Shown here piece by piece: positions 32,575-46,396 of a stretch of DNA of 64,000 nt. Location: contig VXBA01001343.1 in the NCBI GenBank assembly GCA_013399895.1, forward strand, positions 899 through 64,898, in the 5' to 3' direction. Below the pieces are notes generated by a model that did not search any database, was not told the DNA's origin, and saw nothing but the letters and a program-made list of their open reading frames with translations. This stretch comes from Serilophus lunatus. Lineage: Eukaryota > Chordata > Aves > Passeriformes > Eurylaimidae. Each line of letters opens with the position of its first letter. The stretch's first letter is position 1. The translations under genes and the position numbers were made by a program.

Positions 32575-35500
32575 GGGGAGTACAGTTAAATTAAATGATT
32601 AAAACATGATGGTGATGTAATCAGATGAAATGAAGTGACCTTTCTTCAGCTCCCCTGAATTCAAGGGAGACACCAACTCATCAAGCCTCATAGGCATCCT
32701 TGGAAACATCACATTGTGTATTTGCAAGGTTCCACTACTGAGGATCTCTGTCTGGATGGCCCATCCTGCACAAGATGAGATGTAAATGATTGTCTTGCAA
32801 ATCAAGAGGATGTTTGGTCACCAGGAAGTTCAGGTTAAGCCAAGGCTGCTATTCCTCTCCTCTTACACTTGCTGTGGAAAGATTCTGGCTAGTTTCTACA
32901 GCCAAGTCTGTGCCTTGAGTGCTCTTTTGCAGAAAATGTATTGAAACAAATCCCAAATTGGCATATTTTGCACTACTCTTTCCAGTTGACAAGGATAAAA
33001 TTTAATGTGCACTAATGTGCCTGAAATGATGGGAGCCTGAAATTAACTTCACACTGTAATTTAGAACCTTGTACTGTTTTGCATCTAACCCACACATTAG
33101 ATACTGAGACCTATATTCAGACTTCTCCTTTTAGACATCTTAAGTGTAGCATTGCAGAACCTAAAATTTAGGCTTCTCACCCCAGCAGCGTGATTCAGAC
33201 TATCTAAATTAGATGCTTATGTGATCTTGGGAAAACAGAGAGTCAGGTGCTCCCAAAACCCTTCAGAGGTCAGTTCAGGAGTCTTGGATTGATAGTGCAC
33301 AGTCTGCACTTTCTTGTGAGATGATTCAGTGGCCCCCCAGGGTAAATCCTGCAATTCAAAAGGCCAAGGTTTCCTTTGGCCTGCTGCATGGAGGAAGCAG
33401 ATGCCCTTTATGGTTTAGATTATTAGACAGTCTCATTGGCAGAATAACACTGGACCAGGACTCCCACTGACATAAGAGTGTTTCAAGACAATGTTGGTCC
33501 TTTTGTTTCTAGTGGTAAGGGCTGCAGTCCTGTGTCAATAAGGGCATCCAGTGAACATGGATCTTTGCTATACTGGATATTTGGGCTTCAGTGACCATGG
33601 AATTGCACCTGAAAGAGGCATTTCACCTGCTTTCTGCTCTTGTTGATTGAAAGCAGAGTCCATGATCACCATCTGCCCTGGATTCCCTCCCACTGCCTTC
33701 ATGGAGCACACCCCAGTAGTCTGCCAACACTGCTGAATCCTGATGGATTACACCACTTCCTTTCTGTCTTCAATCAGCCTCTATTTTTTTACTTGGCTGT
33801 AAAATCCAAAGCACAACATCTTGAGCCAATTTTGATTAGCACTAGGCCCTGTCTGCTGCACAGAATCCCAGCTCTGGATATGCCAGAGCCTCAGGAAGGC
33901 TATCCAAGTCTGTTTAGGAAAATTCATGCTCAGATTTATGAAGAAATTTCAGTTCCATCAACTCCAGTGCTGTACTTTACTAACAGGAGTGGAGATAAAC
34001 ACATTCTTAAATCCTTTGCTAAATTAGTGTCCCAGAGAGGAAGAGGATTAAGACTTGTGTTCATTGATTGCATGTGATTTTAAACTATTTGTAGGTTTGA
34101 CTGAACTCTCTCATTAGAAAACACAGCAGGCCATACACTTTGAAGAGAACTGTTTGTTTTATTTCATTATTTCAGAATGCAGTTTTGGGTTTTTTTAAGT
34201 TAGTCCATGAATTGAGCCTGAAGCTTTATACAGACTCTACTCAGATTTCTCCATCTATGAACTCACCAGTTTTCCATTTGCTTCAGGGGTAAATAAACCA
34301 CTAAAGTCCAACCTGGATTGAAATTTTGGGAATTAGAAACCTTTGCAGGTCTCAGCTGAGGCAGTTTGTCTTCACTCTCCTCCTTGGGTGGGAAGTAGTG
34401 ACATCCTGAGCTGTCCAAGGTATTCCAAGGCTACAGCTCTGAGCATAATTGCAATGGTTAAAATGCCTCCTTAGCCATTCCTAATTGAATATGCAAATTG
34501 CAAACCCCACATTAACATCTCAGAAATGTGTGATTCTGTACCCACTAGTGTTTATTTGCAGTTTGAACAGTTTGTTTCTGGAAGAAGGAGAAGAAGAAAG
34601 CTTTCAAGCTTGTCCATTAAATTATTCTGCCAGCTGTCACCTTATTAAAAAGGCTGCAGTTATTAATAAAACTACTTTAAACTACTCACGAGCAACTGCA
34701 AATTGAAGCAGGTCCCTTCCTCCAAAGCATCCTTGGAAAGGTTCTCAGATTCACTCAAATACATCTCTCTCCTCCTGCCAATATCCCTGAGTGCAGCAAA
34801 GCAGAACCTAACAAGGAGAGAAATGCAGATTTTCAGGTCCAAAGGTGAGGAGGAACAGGATGGGTTTGTTGTGAGATAAAAACTGCCAGAACACTGGAGA
34901 GAAACTCTGACAAAAGCTGAAATTCTAAGTAAACATTTGTCTTCTTGTGCATTTTTAAACAAATGGTGTAAATTAAGAACTAAACATGGAAGAAATAGAG
35001 AACATGATTTATAGGAGATGGAGGGAAATGAAAGAGAATTGTAAAGCAGAAGATGTAACCATAGAGCAAAATATCAAGATTTATGTGAAAACACACTTTT
35101 AGGCCAACTGGAGTCAAGACAGTAAAAATTTATTATCAGCCTCCATCATCAGAGTCCTCAGATGAGGAAAGAGACTTTTAACAGAAAAAAAAATCTACAA
35201 CCAAACCATCAGAAATCCCCTCTCACACACAGGCAAACAAAAATAAACTCAGAAATAAATTATGATGCTAAACTCATCAATTTTGCATCACAAAAATAGA
35301 GATGAATTGTGACATGAGGTTGGGAACTTGATACAATTTAAGGTGGTGTTGGTTGTGTGGGTTTTGCTAAGTCTGCACCTCTAGCTCTGGGTTACTGTCC
35401 AGAGCTCATCCAACTGGAATTGGCTCAGTTACTGTCCATTTGTTCCGAGCAGGAAACAAAAATGAAACTACTGCTGGATTTGAGCCAGGACTGTCTAAAG

Positions 35501-35886
35501 TCTGGGGGAAATGAGGTAAAAAACAAAGTGAGACCCAGAACATAAGTGTTGGTGGAAAGCTGGAAATGGGGAAAGGAGAGAAACTTTCCCTTTGCAGCAG
35601 CATCAGAAAGAAGGAGGAGGAAAGCTGCTACACTTCTCCTGTTTCTGAACTGAGAAAGTAGATCCCTGTGATCACAGTCACTGTGATTCCAGTTTAAAAA
35701 ATAAAAAAAAAAATAAAAAAGATTTCCTTGCAGAGAGAAAAATGGAAAGAAAGGAAGGGAAGCAGAGGGAGCTAGCACAGTGAAATTTTGTTGAGATGCC
35801 TCTGATTATTGCCATTGGAAAATGATTTATTTCATCCAAAATGAGCAGTTGATCTTGTCCATGTGGAAATACAGGCAGTTAGTGGC

Positions 35887-35914
35887 CCACACACAACACA
35901 CACCACACACCACA
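35887..35914. repeat. CA/CCA-rich simple repeat
   Basis: Units ACACA and CCACAC recur over 28 bases. Confidence 0.85.
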
Positions 35915-37849
35915 GGTTGCTCAGACTTCCTGCTCATCCCTGTTTTCCACTAGACAGTGACAAATTTTTATTGGGTTTTATTTCAGCATCTCAGTCATCC
36001 TTCATTTCTTACTAAACTCATCAAGATGTTTAAATTGTGTTCAGTTGGTGCTGAACAGGGCAAACAGTGCTTCCAGTCTTCTAAAAGCTGATAGCTCTCT
36101 TGTTCCAGCTGCTGCTTCCATCATGTTCCCTAAAGAAAAGCAGCACCACCACACTGGCATCAAAAAGGGCTGTTCCATGTGGAAACCCAAAAAGTAAAAA
36201 AGACATCTCATCCCACAAGGCATATCTCTGTCTTTCCTGGACCCACCTCTAGACTTGTCACCCATTTGAATGTCCAAGAGAATCATCTCACTGCCCTTCT
36301 TCCAGCCTTATGTCAGTTCAATTTCTTTGCTGTCCTATAAATCCAGTCCATTCCCACAAAAACTCAGTGTGGTGCTCCCATGTGTAGCCCAGCACTCCAA
36401 TTTATTTCAGTGCTTTCAGAAACCACGAGTGTTCTGTGATCTCCTGATTTCAGCACACTTCCAAAAGTCTGAGATTCCCACTGTCTGTCACTGGAACATG
36501 GGCAGGATGATGGAATAACAGCCCTTCTCCTCACACTCAGTCCTGAGAATGATGATATTAGCCAGAATATTTTGGAGTAACCACAAGGCTTGGAACAGAA
36601 TGAAAAGCAAAACAAATGTGTATTTTTAAATGATAATGATGTTAAAAATGTCTTGTTTGTAGAGTCACCAGCATCTTCAGATTGTACCTTATCCAACAAG
36701 GCTCCATTCAGTATTGTGTCCAACCTTGGGAAATCCGAACAAAAATCAGTTTGTTGTTCCCATCACTCCCCCAGACTGCACAGAGCCTGTACAGGTAAAT
36801 GCAGTGACTTCAGCCTAAAATATTTATATAGCAAACCTATATTTTTATTTCAATGCCACTACGTGCTGGTTTTGCCTGGAATTGAATCAATTTTCTCCAT
36901 AGCAGCTGGTGTGAGGCTGTGGTTTGGATTTGTGCTGGATTCAGTGTTGATAATCCAGGGATGTTTTTAGTGCTGAGCAGGAATTAAACAGGACCAAGGG
37001 TTTTTCTGTCTCTCACCCCAGAGAGGGGCTGGGTTTGGGAGGGGGCAGCTCATCCCAGTGATCCAAGGGATATCCCATATAGGTGTCCTGCTCAGTGTAT
37101 GGAAATGGAGGAAGAAAGAAAGGGAGATGTTTGGAGTGATGGTGCTTGTTCTCCCAAGTCACTGTGACAGGTGCTGGATCCCAGTTTTCCTGGGGATGGC
37201 TGAACACCTGCCTGCCATGGGAAGTTGGGAATTCATTTTTTGCTTTGCTGTGTTCATTCCATAGCTTTTACTTCATCTCAACCCACGAGTTCTCTCCCTT
37301 TTGCCCTCCAATCCTCTCCTCCATCCCATCAGTCAGGAAGGGGTCAGTTCCTGCCTGGGATTAAATCACACACAAAACAAGATCCTGCATGGAATGTCAC
37401 AAAACCCCCCAAATATCACAATTAAGACTGTTGGCCTACAAAGCCTCCCAGAACACACAGCTTTACTCATGTGCTACTTAGACATGAAGATTATAAAGAA
37501 ACATGTGCATCAAAGAAAAGTATCTCTTTTCCTACTAAACCTTTTTAAGTGGCAGAGAAAATGTGTCACTCTGAAAACCTGAAATGATTAGGTTTTCAAT
37601 AGACTAATAGAGAGACTAGACTTTTTAATACACACAGACTATTATTTTTGAAATGACAACTCTAAAATTAGGCTTTTAAGCTTGCATACATTGGATTTTC
37701 AAAAATAGTGGTGTGATTTAAGAATTTCATGAAGTTCAAAATACATTCCCTAAGTAAAAAATGCAGTTTGGTTTGCTCTCATGATTTAACAAAGTTATTA
37801 GAAAAATGTTACCAGACAGATATGACATCGACAGTGTTTGTCATTTGCC

Positions 37850-37864
37850 TTTTTTTTTTTTTTT
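37850..37864. repeat. Poly-T tract
   Basis: A run of 15 T. No retroposed body was recognised on either side. Confidence 0.9.
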
Positions 37865-39381
37865 AAGGATATTTTATTCTTCACTGCCTTTTCTTGGTGA
37901 GCATGAAACTAAGCAGTAAAACAATTTATGTTACAATTGGAATTCTGCTAGTTATTACAAATCAAATAGAACAGGTACAAGACAAAAAAAAATTGCAAAC
38001 TTAGTTTTAAAGAATGATTAAAAACATAGCTGTATATATTAAAAATCATTTTTTTAAAAGTATGCATGCATGGATTGAGGTTCTAAAAATGCCTGATATA
38101 GGGCAGTGGAAGAACAGTTTGTTAAGATGTTTTCCATTGTTCAAGGTCTATTTTCTCTGTACTGTCCCAAAACTAAGTCAGTTTAATTAAAAATATACCC
38201 ATTATCAAATCAAGCTCCAGCATGATCCTTGTGGGTTATCACAAAAATTATTTCCATTAAAAAAGTGAATACCCAGTGCAACCAGATATCTCCAAAGGCT
38301 GAAGTAGATCCAGTGCTGATCATCTCCCTCTTATTAGCAATGCACTCCCTGGGATCCAGGAAACCTTCTTCTCCAAAAATTGATGCTGACATGGCAGGTA
38401 TTGAGTCCATGCAGATCCAAGTCTCACCTGTTCCTGGAGAACTGTGTAAATGCTCCGTGCTGGGACCACCCAGCTGGGATGCAGCTCCTCCAAGACACAT
38501 CCAATCTGTGCTGATGAAGGAACCAGTTCTAATTTAAGATGCTTACACAACAAAGGGGAACAGAAAACAGGCTGAGGCGAAGATGCAGCATATCTTTGAT
38601 GGCTCTGAAATGGTTTCCTTATGAGAAACCTCTCCATGAAAACAGTGAGGAAACTTTGCAGTCTTTGCCATCATAAAGAGCTCATCTGAGCAGAAACATT
38701 TGCATTTTTTGGTAGGAAACAAAAACAGTGAGTAATTCCTGAGGCTGGTGAGCTCAGTCATTCCCTGTTGTCAGGTTTAATTAGGCTCAAAGGATCTACC
38801 TTTGGCCAACATACCTCAAAGGTAACCACAGGCTTCTCAGTGTTTTTCTACAGGGGAAAAGACTCTTTTCCATTTCTTTTTTACCCCATATATGTCCTCT
38901 TATTTCTGACATTTTCCTGTTTCCCAGGAAATATTTCCCATATATATATCTGGAAACTACTGCAAAAAAATTTCTTTCTAAGCCCACTTTGCTGCCCTTA
39001 AAAGACTGATCTGCTGGAGAAGTCCACAAGTATATTCCAATTGGAAAATAGCATATTAAAAACAAAGTGTTACTATAGAAGAGCTTCTCAGTGTTTTGTC
39101 CTTGGTGTGACTTTTCCACCTTCACTCCAGGAGGTCCCTGATTGTCCTGCAGTTCCTGTGTCCTTACTGGCAGCCTCATGCAGAGGCCTCAGATACCCCA
39201 TGGTCCCTCAAGCTGCATTTCATGTCTGTGCTCTGGTACCTAAATCATCTTCTGATTAGTTGCCATGTGTTTGATGATTGACATAATCTATTCCACGTGG
39301 ATACATGGAATTTATTTATTTCCATTGACAGAACGATCAGGATATATTTTAAGTATTTAAAAGGTTTAAATAAAATTTTTT

Positions 39382-39553
39382 CAGAGAATCATGGAATGGT
39401 TTGGGCTGCTAGGGACCTTAAAGACCATCCAGTGCCACCCCCTGCCCTGGGCAGGGACACCTCCCACTGTCCCAGGGGGCTCCAACCTGGCCTGGGACAC
39501 TCCCAGGGATGGGGCAGCCACAGCTTCTCTGGGCACCCTGTGCCAGGGCCTCA
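39382..39553 (-). mobile_element. CR1 3' end, antisense
   Basis: 'cagagaatcatggaatggtt', 'tgggcagggacacctcccac', 'cagggatggggcagccacag' and 'caccctgtgccagggcctca' run in inverted CR1 order. It is very like the copy at 7447-7722, sharing a stretch from 'cccctgccctgggcagggac' to 'gccagggcct' with few differences. Confidence 0.93.
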
Positions 39554-42500
39554 GTTGCTGTAGGAATGAAATTATCACTGTTGTTGCCATCACTTATTTT
39601 ACTAATGCCCACAAACTTCAGTTCCAAGCAGCAAGCTTGTCCCACAGTTTCAAGGTACAAGACCTGTCCTGGAGAGCTGAAAATCTGAGGAGACAGAATT
39701 TAAGAGTCAGAAAAATAAGATGAACACAGAAATCCACCCACTGCCTTCATCATGATTTTCAGTGAGGTTTTCTCCTTTGAGAAGCTACAAAGGCTGTCAG
39801 TGGCATTGACTGAGGTAATATCTGTTGTCCAGCACCCACACTCACCACCAGGGCCCCTGCATGGCACACTCAGCAGCACAGGGGACTCTATTCTCTTCCC
39901 TTTGTGCATCCCAGTTTAAGGCCAAGCAGTGACAGATCCTATAAAAAATGAATGAAGAAACAAAGCTCTACATGTATCCTGAGAAATTCTCTACCCATGA
40001 TAAGATTTAATAGAGATTACAAGATAAAATAATTGATCACCATTAAAAGAGAGTGATAATGTAATACAAAGATAAGCATATCTTTCACCTGAGTGTTTTT
40101 AATTCAATGGTTTAATTTAATAATTTCGGAAACTAATTTAATACTCTTTGCTTTTGTCTTGTGGATCTATCATCATGTTTTAATCATTCTGTTTGATTTT
40201 CCATTTTCCATTAATTTCTGTGCCACTGTAAGACTTCAATAATCTAATCAGCTTGTTTGTCCCTTGCTGATTTATAACTTCAATTTAAAATTTGTTGAGT
40301 CCCTTGATAATTTAATCTGGTTCCTATACAAATAATATATGGTATTGGAGTCAGAACCCTGTAACAGGAGACAACAATCTTCCTTCCTTTTCAGAGATCA
40401 TCTTTCAACCCTCTCAAAAATTATACAAAAATGAATAAACTGTGGTTAACTTGTTTATCCTGAAATGAGCTCTCTGAATATCCATGTATTCCTGACACTT
40501 TGCTGACTCCTGCAAGGATTATGGAAGTACTTCACTTAGATCTTTGTCACAAGTCCTCAGCACTATCATATACAATTGTTGTCTTGTTCCATGCTTTGCC
40601 TAACACAATTCACTCACAAAATCATCATCTACAAGCATAGCAGAATCCCTGTGTCAGCTGATGTCATCTAAATAAATGAAAATAAATGCATCAGCTCTCT
40701 AAAAATTTAGGTTCATGGTTAAAGATGCTATTACAGAGCAAGAAGGAAATGGAGAATGGGAAAGTTTTGATTTGCTGCTAATAAAATCAGCTAGACGTTG
40801 TGAGAAGACCTAATTTACTAAGTTTGTTCACATTTACCTCCGTGAGATTTTGCAGCAAGACATAAATTGTTGTAATGACTGAATATATTCATCTTGCTGA
40901 GGCTCAGTATTCAGGGAATACAACATTAGGAGAGAGCAGGAAAGAAGCACTTTCCACAAGAGTTTGGCAGGGGCAGCAGTTAAAGTGCAAAAGCTTTATT
41001 GCCATTTTCATTTCACATTCTTGCAGACAACAGTGTGGATTTCTACTTTCAAGTCAGGGCAAAGTTCTGGAGTAAAAAACAAATTTCATCCAGTCCAAGT
41101 ACACTCGCCCAGACCTCTGTGGATGCTGAGTCCTGGTATCACTCACCAGGAACCTTTCCCAGGGTCTTTTTCCAATTTCAGTCCTTCCCACAGTATTTGA
41201 TTTTGGTTTCATCAGTGGAAAATAGGTTCTAGGTGCTCTATCCATAAGAAGAGCAATTGAAGAACATCCCTTCTCTCCCCAGACCCTGAGTAAGCCACAG
41301 TGTCTGAAATTCTAGTTACAGGAAAGCTCCTGCTCAGCTGAGCTCTCAGCTGGAACATGCCCATGGATATGCAATTACCAAAGGACACCTCTTGCTAAAA
41401 TCTATGTTTAAGTTCCAAGCACATGTGGCGAAGATTAACTTGAAGAAGAGATTATTGAATGTTTCACTGGAGTGAAAATCACATGTTTTTTCTTTAGCCT
41501 CTAACAGCAGATGGATTATTTGAGTGAAGGTGTCCTCTCCTTCAAAAATACCCACCTGAGGCTTTCCTGGCACAGTTTCATCCAAGTGCGATTCAAGTTG
41601 AGTCTGAAGATGAGAATTAAATACTTGCTCTTATGTGGGAAGTATTAAACAATCTGAATAACACTGAATGGTTCCTCCCCCACTAATAACACCAATTTAC
41701 TTTCAGTTGCATGAGGAACTTTAGTATCCCCAGCAACTTGCCAGCAATATCAGGATTTTATTAGCAGCATATTCCTCTTTTTCTTTTTTTTTCCTCCCAA
41801 AAATCCAACTGTGAATCTTTCATTTGCTTGCAAAAACTAAAGCAGGTCTGTGTCCATAAATCTGGTATTATCACTTTTGTGAACCAATATTTTTCTACAT
41901 ACTTGGATCAAATAATGAAGAACAAAGTGTCACATTTCCTACTTCATCTGCTTGGGACAATCATTATAATCACTTAAATGAGAAGAGTTATTTGACTTAA
42001 TACTTGATGTGTATAAATATGTGTTTGTTAACTGCTCTGCTTAAGGCACTTTCTGATGAGGTGATGAAAAATGAATAAGTAACACAAATGTTCTGGGAAA
42101 GAACAGCACCTTTTACAAATTCAGTGAGGTTAAACTGCACTACAAATTAGCTAATGAAAAATTCAATTAGTAATTCTTTAAACTCAAGCACTTAAGAGGA
42201 ATGAAAACCAAATAAAAGTGACCGCTGCCTAAGCAATCTGAAAAAAAAAAAATCAACACTGTATAAATAAATACAAAACCAAATCACTGTAGAAAATCAA
42301 GGGATCATATTTCTTAAAATGCAAACTGCAAATTCCCAACTATCTATTCATTTTAATCAAAGGTAAAATGATATAAAATGCTATAAAGTCCAAACAAAAC
42401 ATAAATCTGCAGAATAGATAATATTCACAAGCTCAAGAGATGTGTCAGTGTAGTTTCTCAATACTTGGCAGTCAAAATGACCTCTGTAGCTCCACGTGGT

Positions 42501-43317
42501 GTGTTCTTCCAAGGCATCATCAGATAGATAAATACCTTTCAATAATCCTGGACCATCTCCTCGGGAGTATAATTTACAAGGCTAAATGAAAAACAGTGCC
42601 CAACAAGTGCTTCACTTCAATGCTGGGATCCTTTGTGGACTGAAGTAAATCACTCAGCACATAAAGAAATGTCAAAACATTTTAGAGAAATGAAGGGAAG
42701 TGCAAAATAAGTGTTCTGACTCTGGTCTCAACCAATGGAAACATATGCAGTGTTTAAACAGCCATTTGATTCTAAGCAACTGAAAATTAATCTTTTTATG
42801 ATCAGTTTGGCTACTGTCCTTCAAGAGGAACTCCAGATAGCTGTGGGGATATTGTCCCTTCCCATGCCTCCATCACAACAGTTCCCATTCAGCCTCTCTT
42901 GGCTCCCCAAGCAGAACATCACTGATGATTCTGGGAACTGCATCCCTGCTCTCCCAGCTGTGAAAGTCAAGGACAGAGGGTCTCTCCAGGCTTGAACGGT
43001 GGTCACAGCCCACCAGCAGCTCAGTTCCTACCCCATCCTCCAGCGATGTCACTGCTCAGTTTTCAAATTGCTTGTAGAAAAAAATATTTAAAAAAAAAAT
43101 TTCATTCCTCACCTCCCTCTCCAAACACAGGAGGTGAAGAGAGGAGGGAAAGGCAGGTTGCTCCTCTGCTCCCAAGACATATGAAAAACCAAAGGACTAA
43201 GGGGGGGTGTTACTGCACTTGAACAGTGTGTGTGGAACACCAGGAATGGGGCCAGAGAGTACAAACACAATTTGTTTACATTCTCAGATGTCCCTTCCTA
43301 GAGGTTTTCAGCTTTAC
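39554..43317. other. AT-rich CR1-free DNA, 3.8 kb
   Basis: No gene or CR1 is supported. It has many A/T-rich strings. One motif-dense segment is listed separately. Confidence 0.42.
42000..42330. promoter_or_regulatory. Possible conserved noncoding element
   Basis: Around 42140-42180 several homeodomain-like TAAT cores are packed together: CAAATTAGCTAATG, TTCAATTAGTAATTC. Nearby lie TGATGAGGTGATGA and CTTGATGTGTATAAATATG. No coding potential is visible. The call rests on motif density only and may be chance in AT-rich DNA. Confidence 0.18.
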
Positions 43318-43521
43318 AGGATCACAGGATCATTTAGGTTGGAAAAGGCCTCCAAAATCATCATATGTTCAAGTCCAGCCTGTGACAAATCCCCACCTTG
43401 TCAATTAAACCATGGCATTAAGTGCCACATCCAGTTGTTCCTTGAACACCTCCAGGGATGGTGATTCCACCATCTCCCTGGACAGCTCATTCCAATACTT
43501 AACCACTGTTTCCATGAAAAC
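43318..43521 (-). mobile_element. CR1 3' end, antisense
   Basis: 'aggatcacaggatcatttag', 'gttggaaaaggcctccaaaa', 'aaaccatggcattaagtgcc' and 'gggatggtgattccaccatc' match the inverted 3' end of the subfamily of the copy at 15696. Confidence 0.92.
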
Positions 43522-44289
43522 AAAAAGTGTTTAGATTCTACAGATGCCCTATAATGCCACAATTCTCACAGGACACTAGTTCCTTCAAGTCAATCTAGTC
43601 CCAAAATATGGGACTCTCATGTGGGGCCATGGGCTGGGAGATGTCCAGGCACACACTGGGAGAGCATATCTGCTCCAAGAGCAAGGAACAGCCCAGGTTT
43701 AGCTGCTGGAAGAGAGTGTAGGGATGCTTGGTGCAGAGTGCCACAGCAGCTGGGAACAGATGGCAGAGCTGTCGGTCCAGAGTGTGAGGAGGGCACACCT
43801 GAGGGAATGTGTGAGACCTGGCATGGCAGGAGGAAAGGAGGAGACAGGTGTTAAAGGATCTCACCCTCGTCCCAGGAGACTCTGACATCTGCAGGGTACA
43901 GAGGAAGAGCAGAAGGTGCTACAAATCCATCTGGGAGCCTCAGTGCAGTAGGGAGTTACAGATCATGCAAGAAGTGCCATAGAAAGGTCCAGTTCCACCA
44001 GTTTGAGGATCTACAACTTTCACCACATAAACAGAACAAAACAGGAAAGGATGGAGCCCCATGCCCAGCTGTGTCTCCATACAAATCCCACTTCCACACA
44101 CCCCAGGCAGGTGTTGGCAGGAACAGAAGGCTCCTGAGACAGAGAGGAACAGCCATTGCCACTGACACACAGTTTCTGCACAGCTCCATCTCTGCCTGGC
44201 TCAAGTAGGTAAAGGAAAGCTCTGCTTGCTTATGTTTTATGGGGATCATAAACTGCTTCCAGAAACAATTCCCAGCTCTGGGGACCAAG
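43522..44289. other. Unassigned DNA
   Basis: Frames of 77 codons (+) and 97 and 110 codons (-) lack recognised domains. The segment 43620-43880 is somewhat GC-richer than its neighbours. Confidence 0.38.
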
Positions 44290-44750
44290 CAAAGGAAGGA
44301 TATGGAGCTGTTGGAGAGAGTCCAGAGGAGGCCCCAGGATGAGCAGAGGGCTGGAGCAGCTCTGCTGGGAGGAAAGGCTGGGAGAGCTGGGATTGTTCAG
44401 CTGCACAGGAGAAGCTTTGGGGGGAACTCAGGGTGGCCTTGCAGGAGCTGGAGGAGCTGCAGGAAAGATGGAGAGAGACCATTTCCAAGGGACAGAATGA
44501 CAGGACAAGGGGGAATGGCTTGAAATCAAAAGAGAGTAGGTTTAAATTTGGTATAGAAAGAAACTGTTCCCTACGAGGGTGATGAGGTCCTGACACAGGT
44601 TGCCCAGAGAAGCTGTGGCTGCCCCATCCCTGGAAGCATCCAAGGCCAGGTTGAATGGGATTCTGAACAGCCTGGGATAGTGAAAGGTGTCCATGCCCAG
44701 GAACTGGATGATCTTTAAGGTCTTTTGCAACCCAGGACATTCCATGTTTC
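44290..44750 (+). mobile_element. CR1 fragment with conserved core (copy B)
   Basis: It starts 'aaaggaaggatatggagctg', passes through the core at 44302-44493, which matches copy A (3853-4041) with only a few differences, then has 'caggacaagggggaatggct', 'ttgcccagagaagctgtggc' and a diverged tail near 44700-44750. A 164-codon minus-strand frame here is antisense to the repeat. Confidence 0.93.
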
Positions 44751-46396
44751 TTTGTTTTGACTCATCCCACGTGTCCCTTCAGAGCTTCCCACAAATACAT
44801 GCACTACCTGGTGCCTTCTAACCATTGCTAATTATCCCATAATTGTTTGATACTCGCTCCTTCAACTCTTCAACAAGAGGTTGAGTTTTGACGGAGATCT
44901 ATGTGCCTTTGCTTTGTCTTCCTATTTGACATAATCTGAAAATTACTGGATTATGGATATTGCTTCTGTTTACACAGAGCAATGCTGCCTCTGTTCTGGA
45001 ATCATCCAGCTCTTTCCAGAACTGGAAGAGTTCATTGCTGGTATTTCTACAGACAATGCTTGTCGTTTTTTGCATGTGATACGCGAGGACCCTCACATGA
45101 ACCCCTATGGAATTGTGTACATCCATAGGTTCATTGCAAGAACACTTTATGGAGCTATTCTCAAGCTTGATGGAAAATGCCAAGGCACCTCTGAATTCCC
45201 CATTTATGGGAATGTCAGCCTACCTGTTGCAGGAATACTGAGGAGTAAAAATACTTCTACAAGGTGGAATAATTTTTTTCTGCAAATGCCCACTGTCACA
45301 TACCTGGGGATGATCCAGGCAAATTAAAACAAAATTAAGATCCACAGGCCCAAGCCATCACTTACTATTAAGTGACTGTGAAGGGCAGAAACTTTTCAAC
45401 ATATTAAGAATTCTTAAAGCTTTAGTATATCTTATGGCTGTCACAAAAAGCAAGTTGTAGAAAAAGTGAACAGATCCTCCTGTGGTGTTACTGTAGAAGG
45501 CCATGTTCTTTTACACTTGAGGGATCTTTTTGATTACAAAACTATGAAGAAGCAAGGATCAGTAAAAATGGAGAAACCACTTAAAGACTCATTTACTTTC
45601 AGCTAAACACAGGAAAGAAAGCACATTTTGGCTTGGAGGGAAAGAGAAAACTTGAAGAAAGAAATAAAACTAGAAAACAGAAAAACATCATGTCACCAAA
45701 GATAAAAGTTTAGTTTCTGGCATCTCATTTATCTTCATAACTTGATAAAGGAATACAACGGATATTCATTTCTAAATTTAATTTATACATATTTGTTGAT
45801 AGGGATGTGCTCTTTTGACTTTTTCATAACCTACTGGAGATAAACATCCTTAAAACAGACCCTCCAGCACTTTCAGAAGCCAGCCTTCCATCTATAATTA
45901 ACAGTGTTTCCTTCTTCTTCTCAGAGTTTTGACCTATCTTCCATGTGGATTTCAATAATACTGTTTATCAGCCTCTTTATTATGTCTAATATGCCAGACA
46001 GTCTGTCACAAACACAGCTTAAAATGCAATAATCAGGAATAGAAAGTCAGTAGCTTTATCAAGCAATAACTACCCAGTCACAACCTGATCTGTGCATACA
46101 TTTCCTCATGCAATCCAAAAAACGAGATTGGCAAGGAGAAACAAGAACTTGTCAAATATTGCCAGGAACAGTTTAACAGATATGATAATACAGTGCATTA
46201 ATTAATGTTTAAAGCTTGGCAATGATTTAAATGAGTGAGAACTGGCAAGGTTGCCAGCTAAAGGTAAGATGGATGTGAAAATCACACACCTGAATGCTTT
46301 TTTCTTTCCCCTGGTGGAGCAGAAGATCCAATTTTGCAACTGGAAACAAACTAAGTTTTGTAAAAGTGGATTCAAAGAACATTTTTGGACTTTATG
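44751..46396. other. Unassigned DNA, 1.6 kb
   Basis: A 124-codon plus-strand frame (44953-45327) is open without a recognised domain. A near-perfect hairpin, CTCTTTCCAGAACTGGAAGAG, lies within it at about 45010-45030. Nothing else is supported. Confidence 0.38.

Larger units (their letters stand above)
32200..39381. other. CR1-free AT-rich stretch, 7.2 kb
   Basis: This is the longest CR1-free interval of the window. I see no gene. A 145-codon plus-strand frame (33640-34077) is the longest uninterrupted one and has no recognised domain. It holds TA-, CA- and T-rich simple repeats, listed separately. Confidence 0.45.

Noticed and set aside
33640..34077. 145-codon plus-strand frame with a protein-like stretch near its end (SVPSTPVLYFTNRSGDKHIL)
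   Set aside because: No family is recognised and no splice or start context was found. It is within what chance gives in 64 kb, though a homology search would be worth running.
44953..45327. 124-codon plus-strand frame
   Set aside because: No recognised domain, and the opposite strand is open too (44899-45183).
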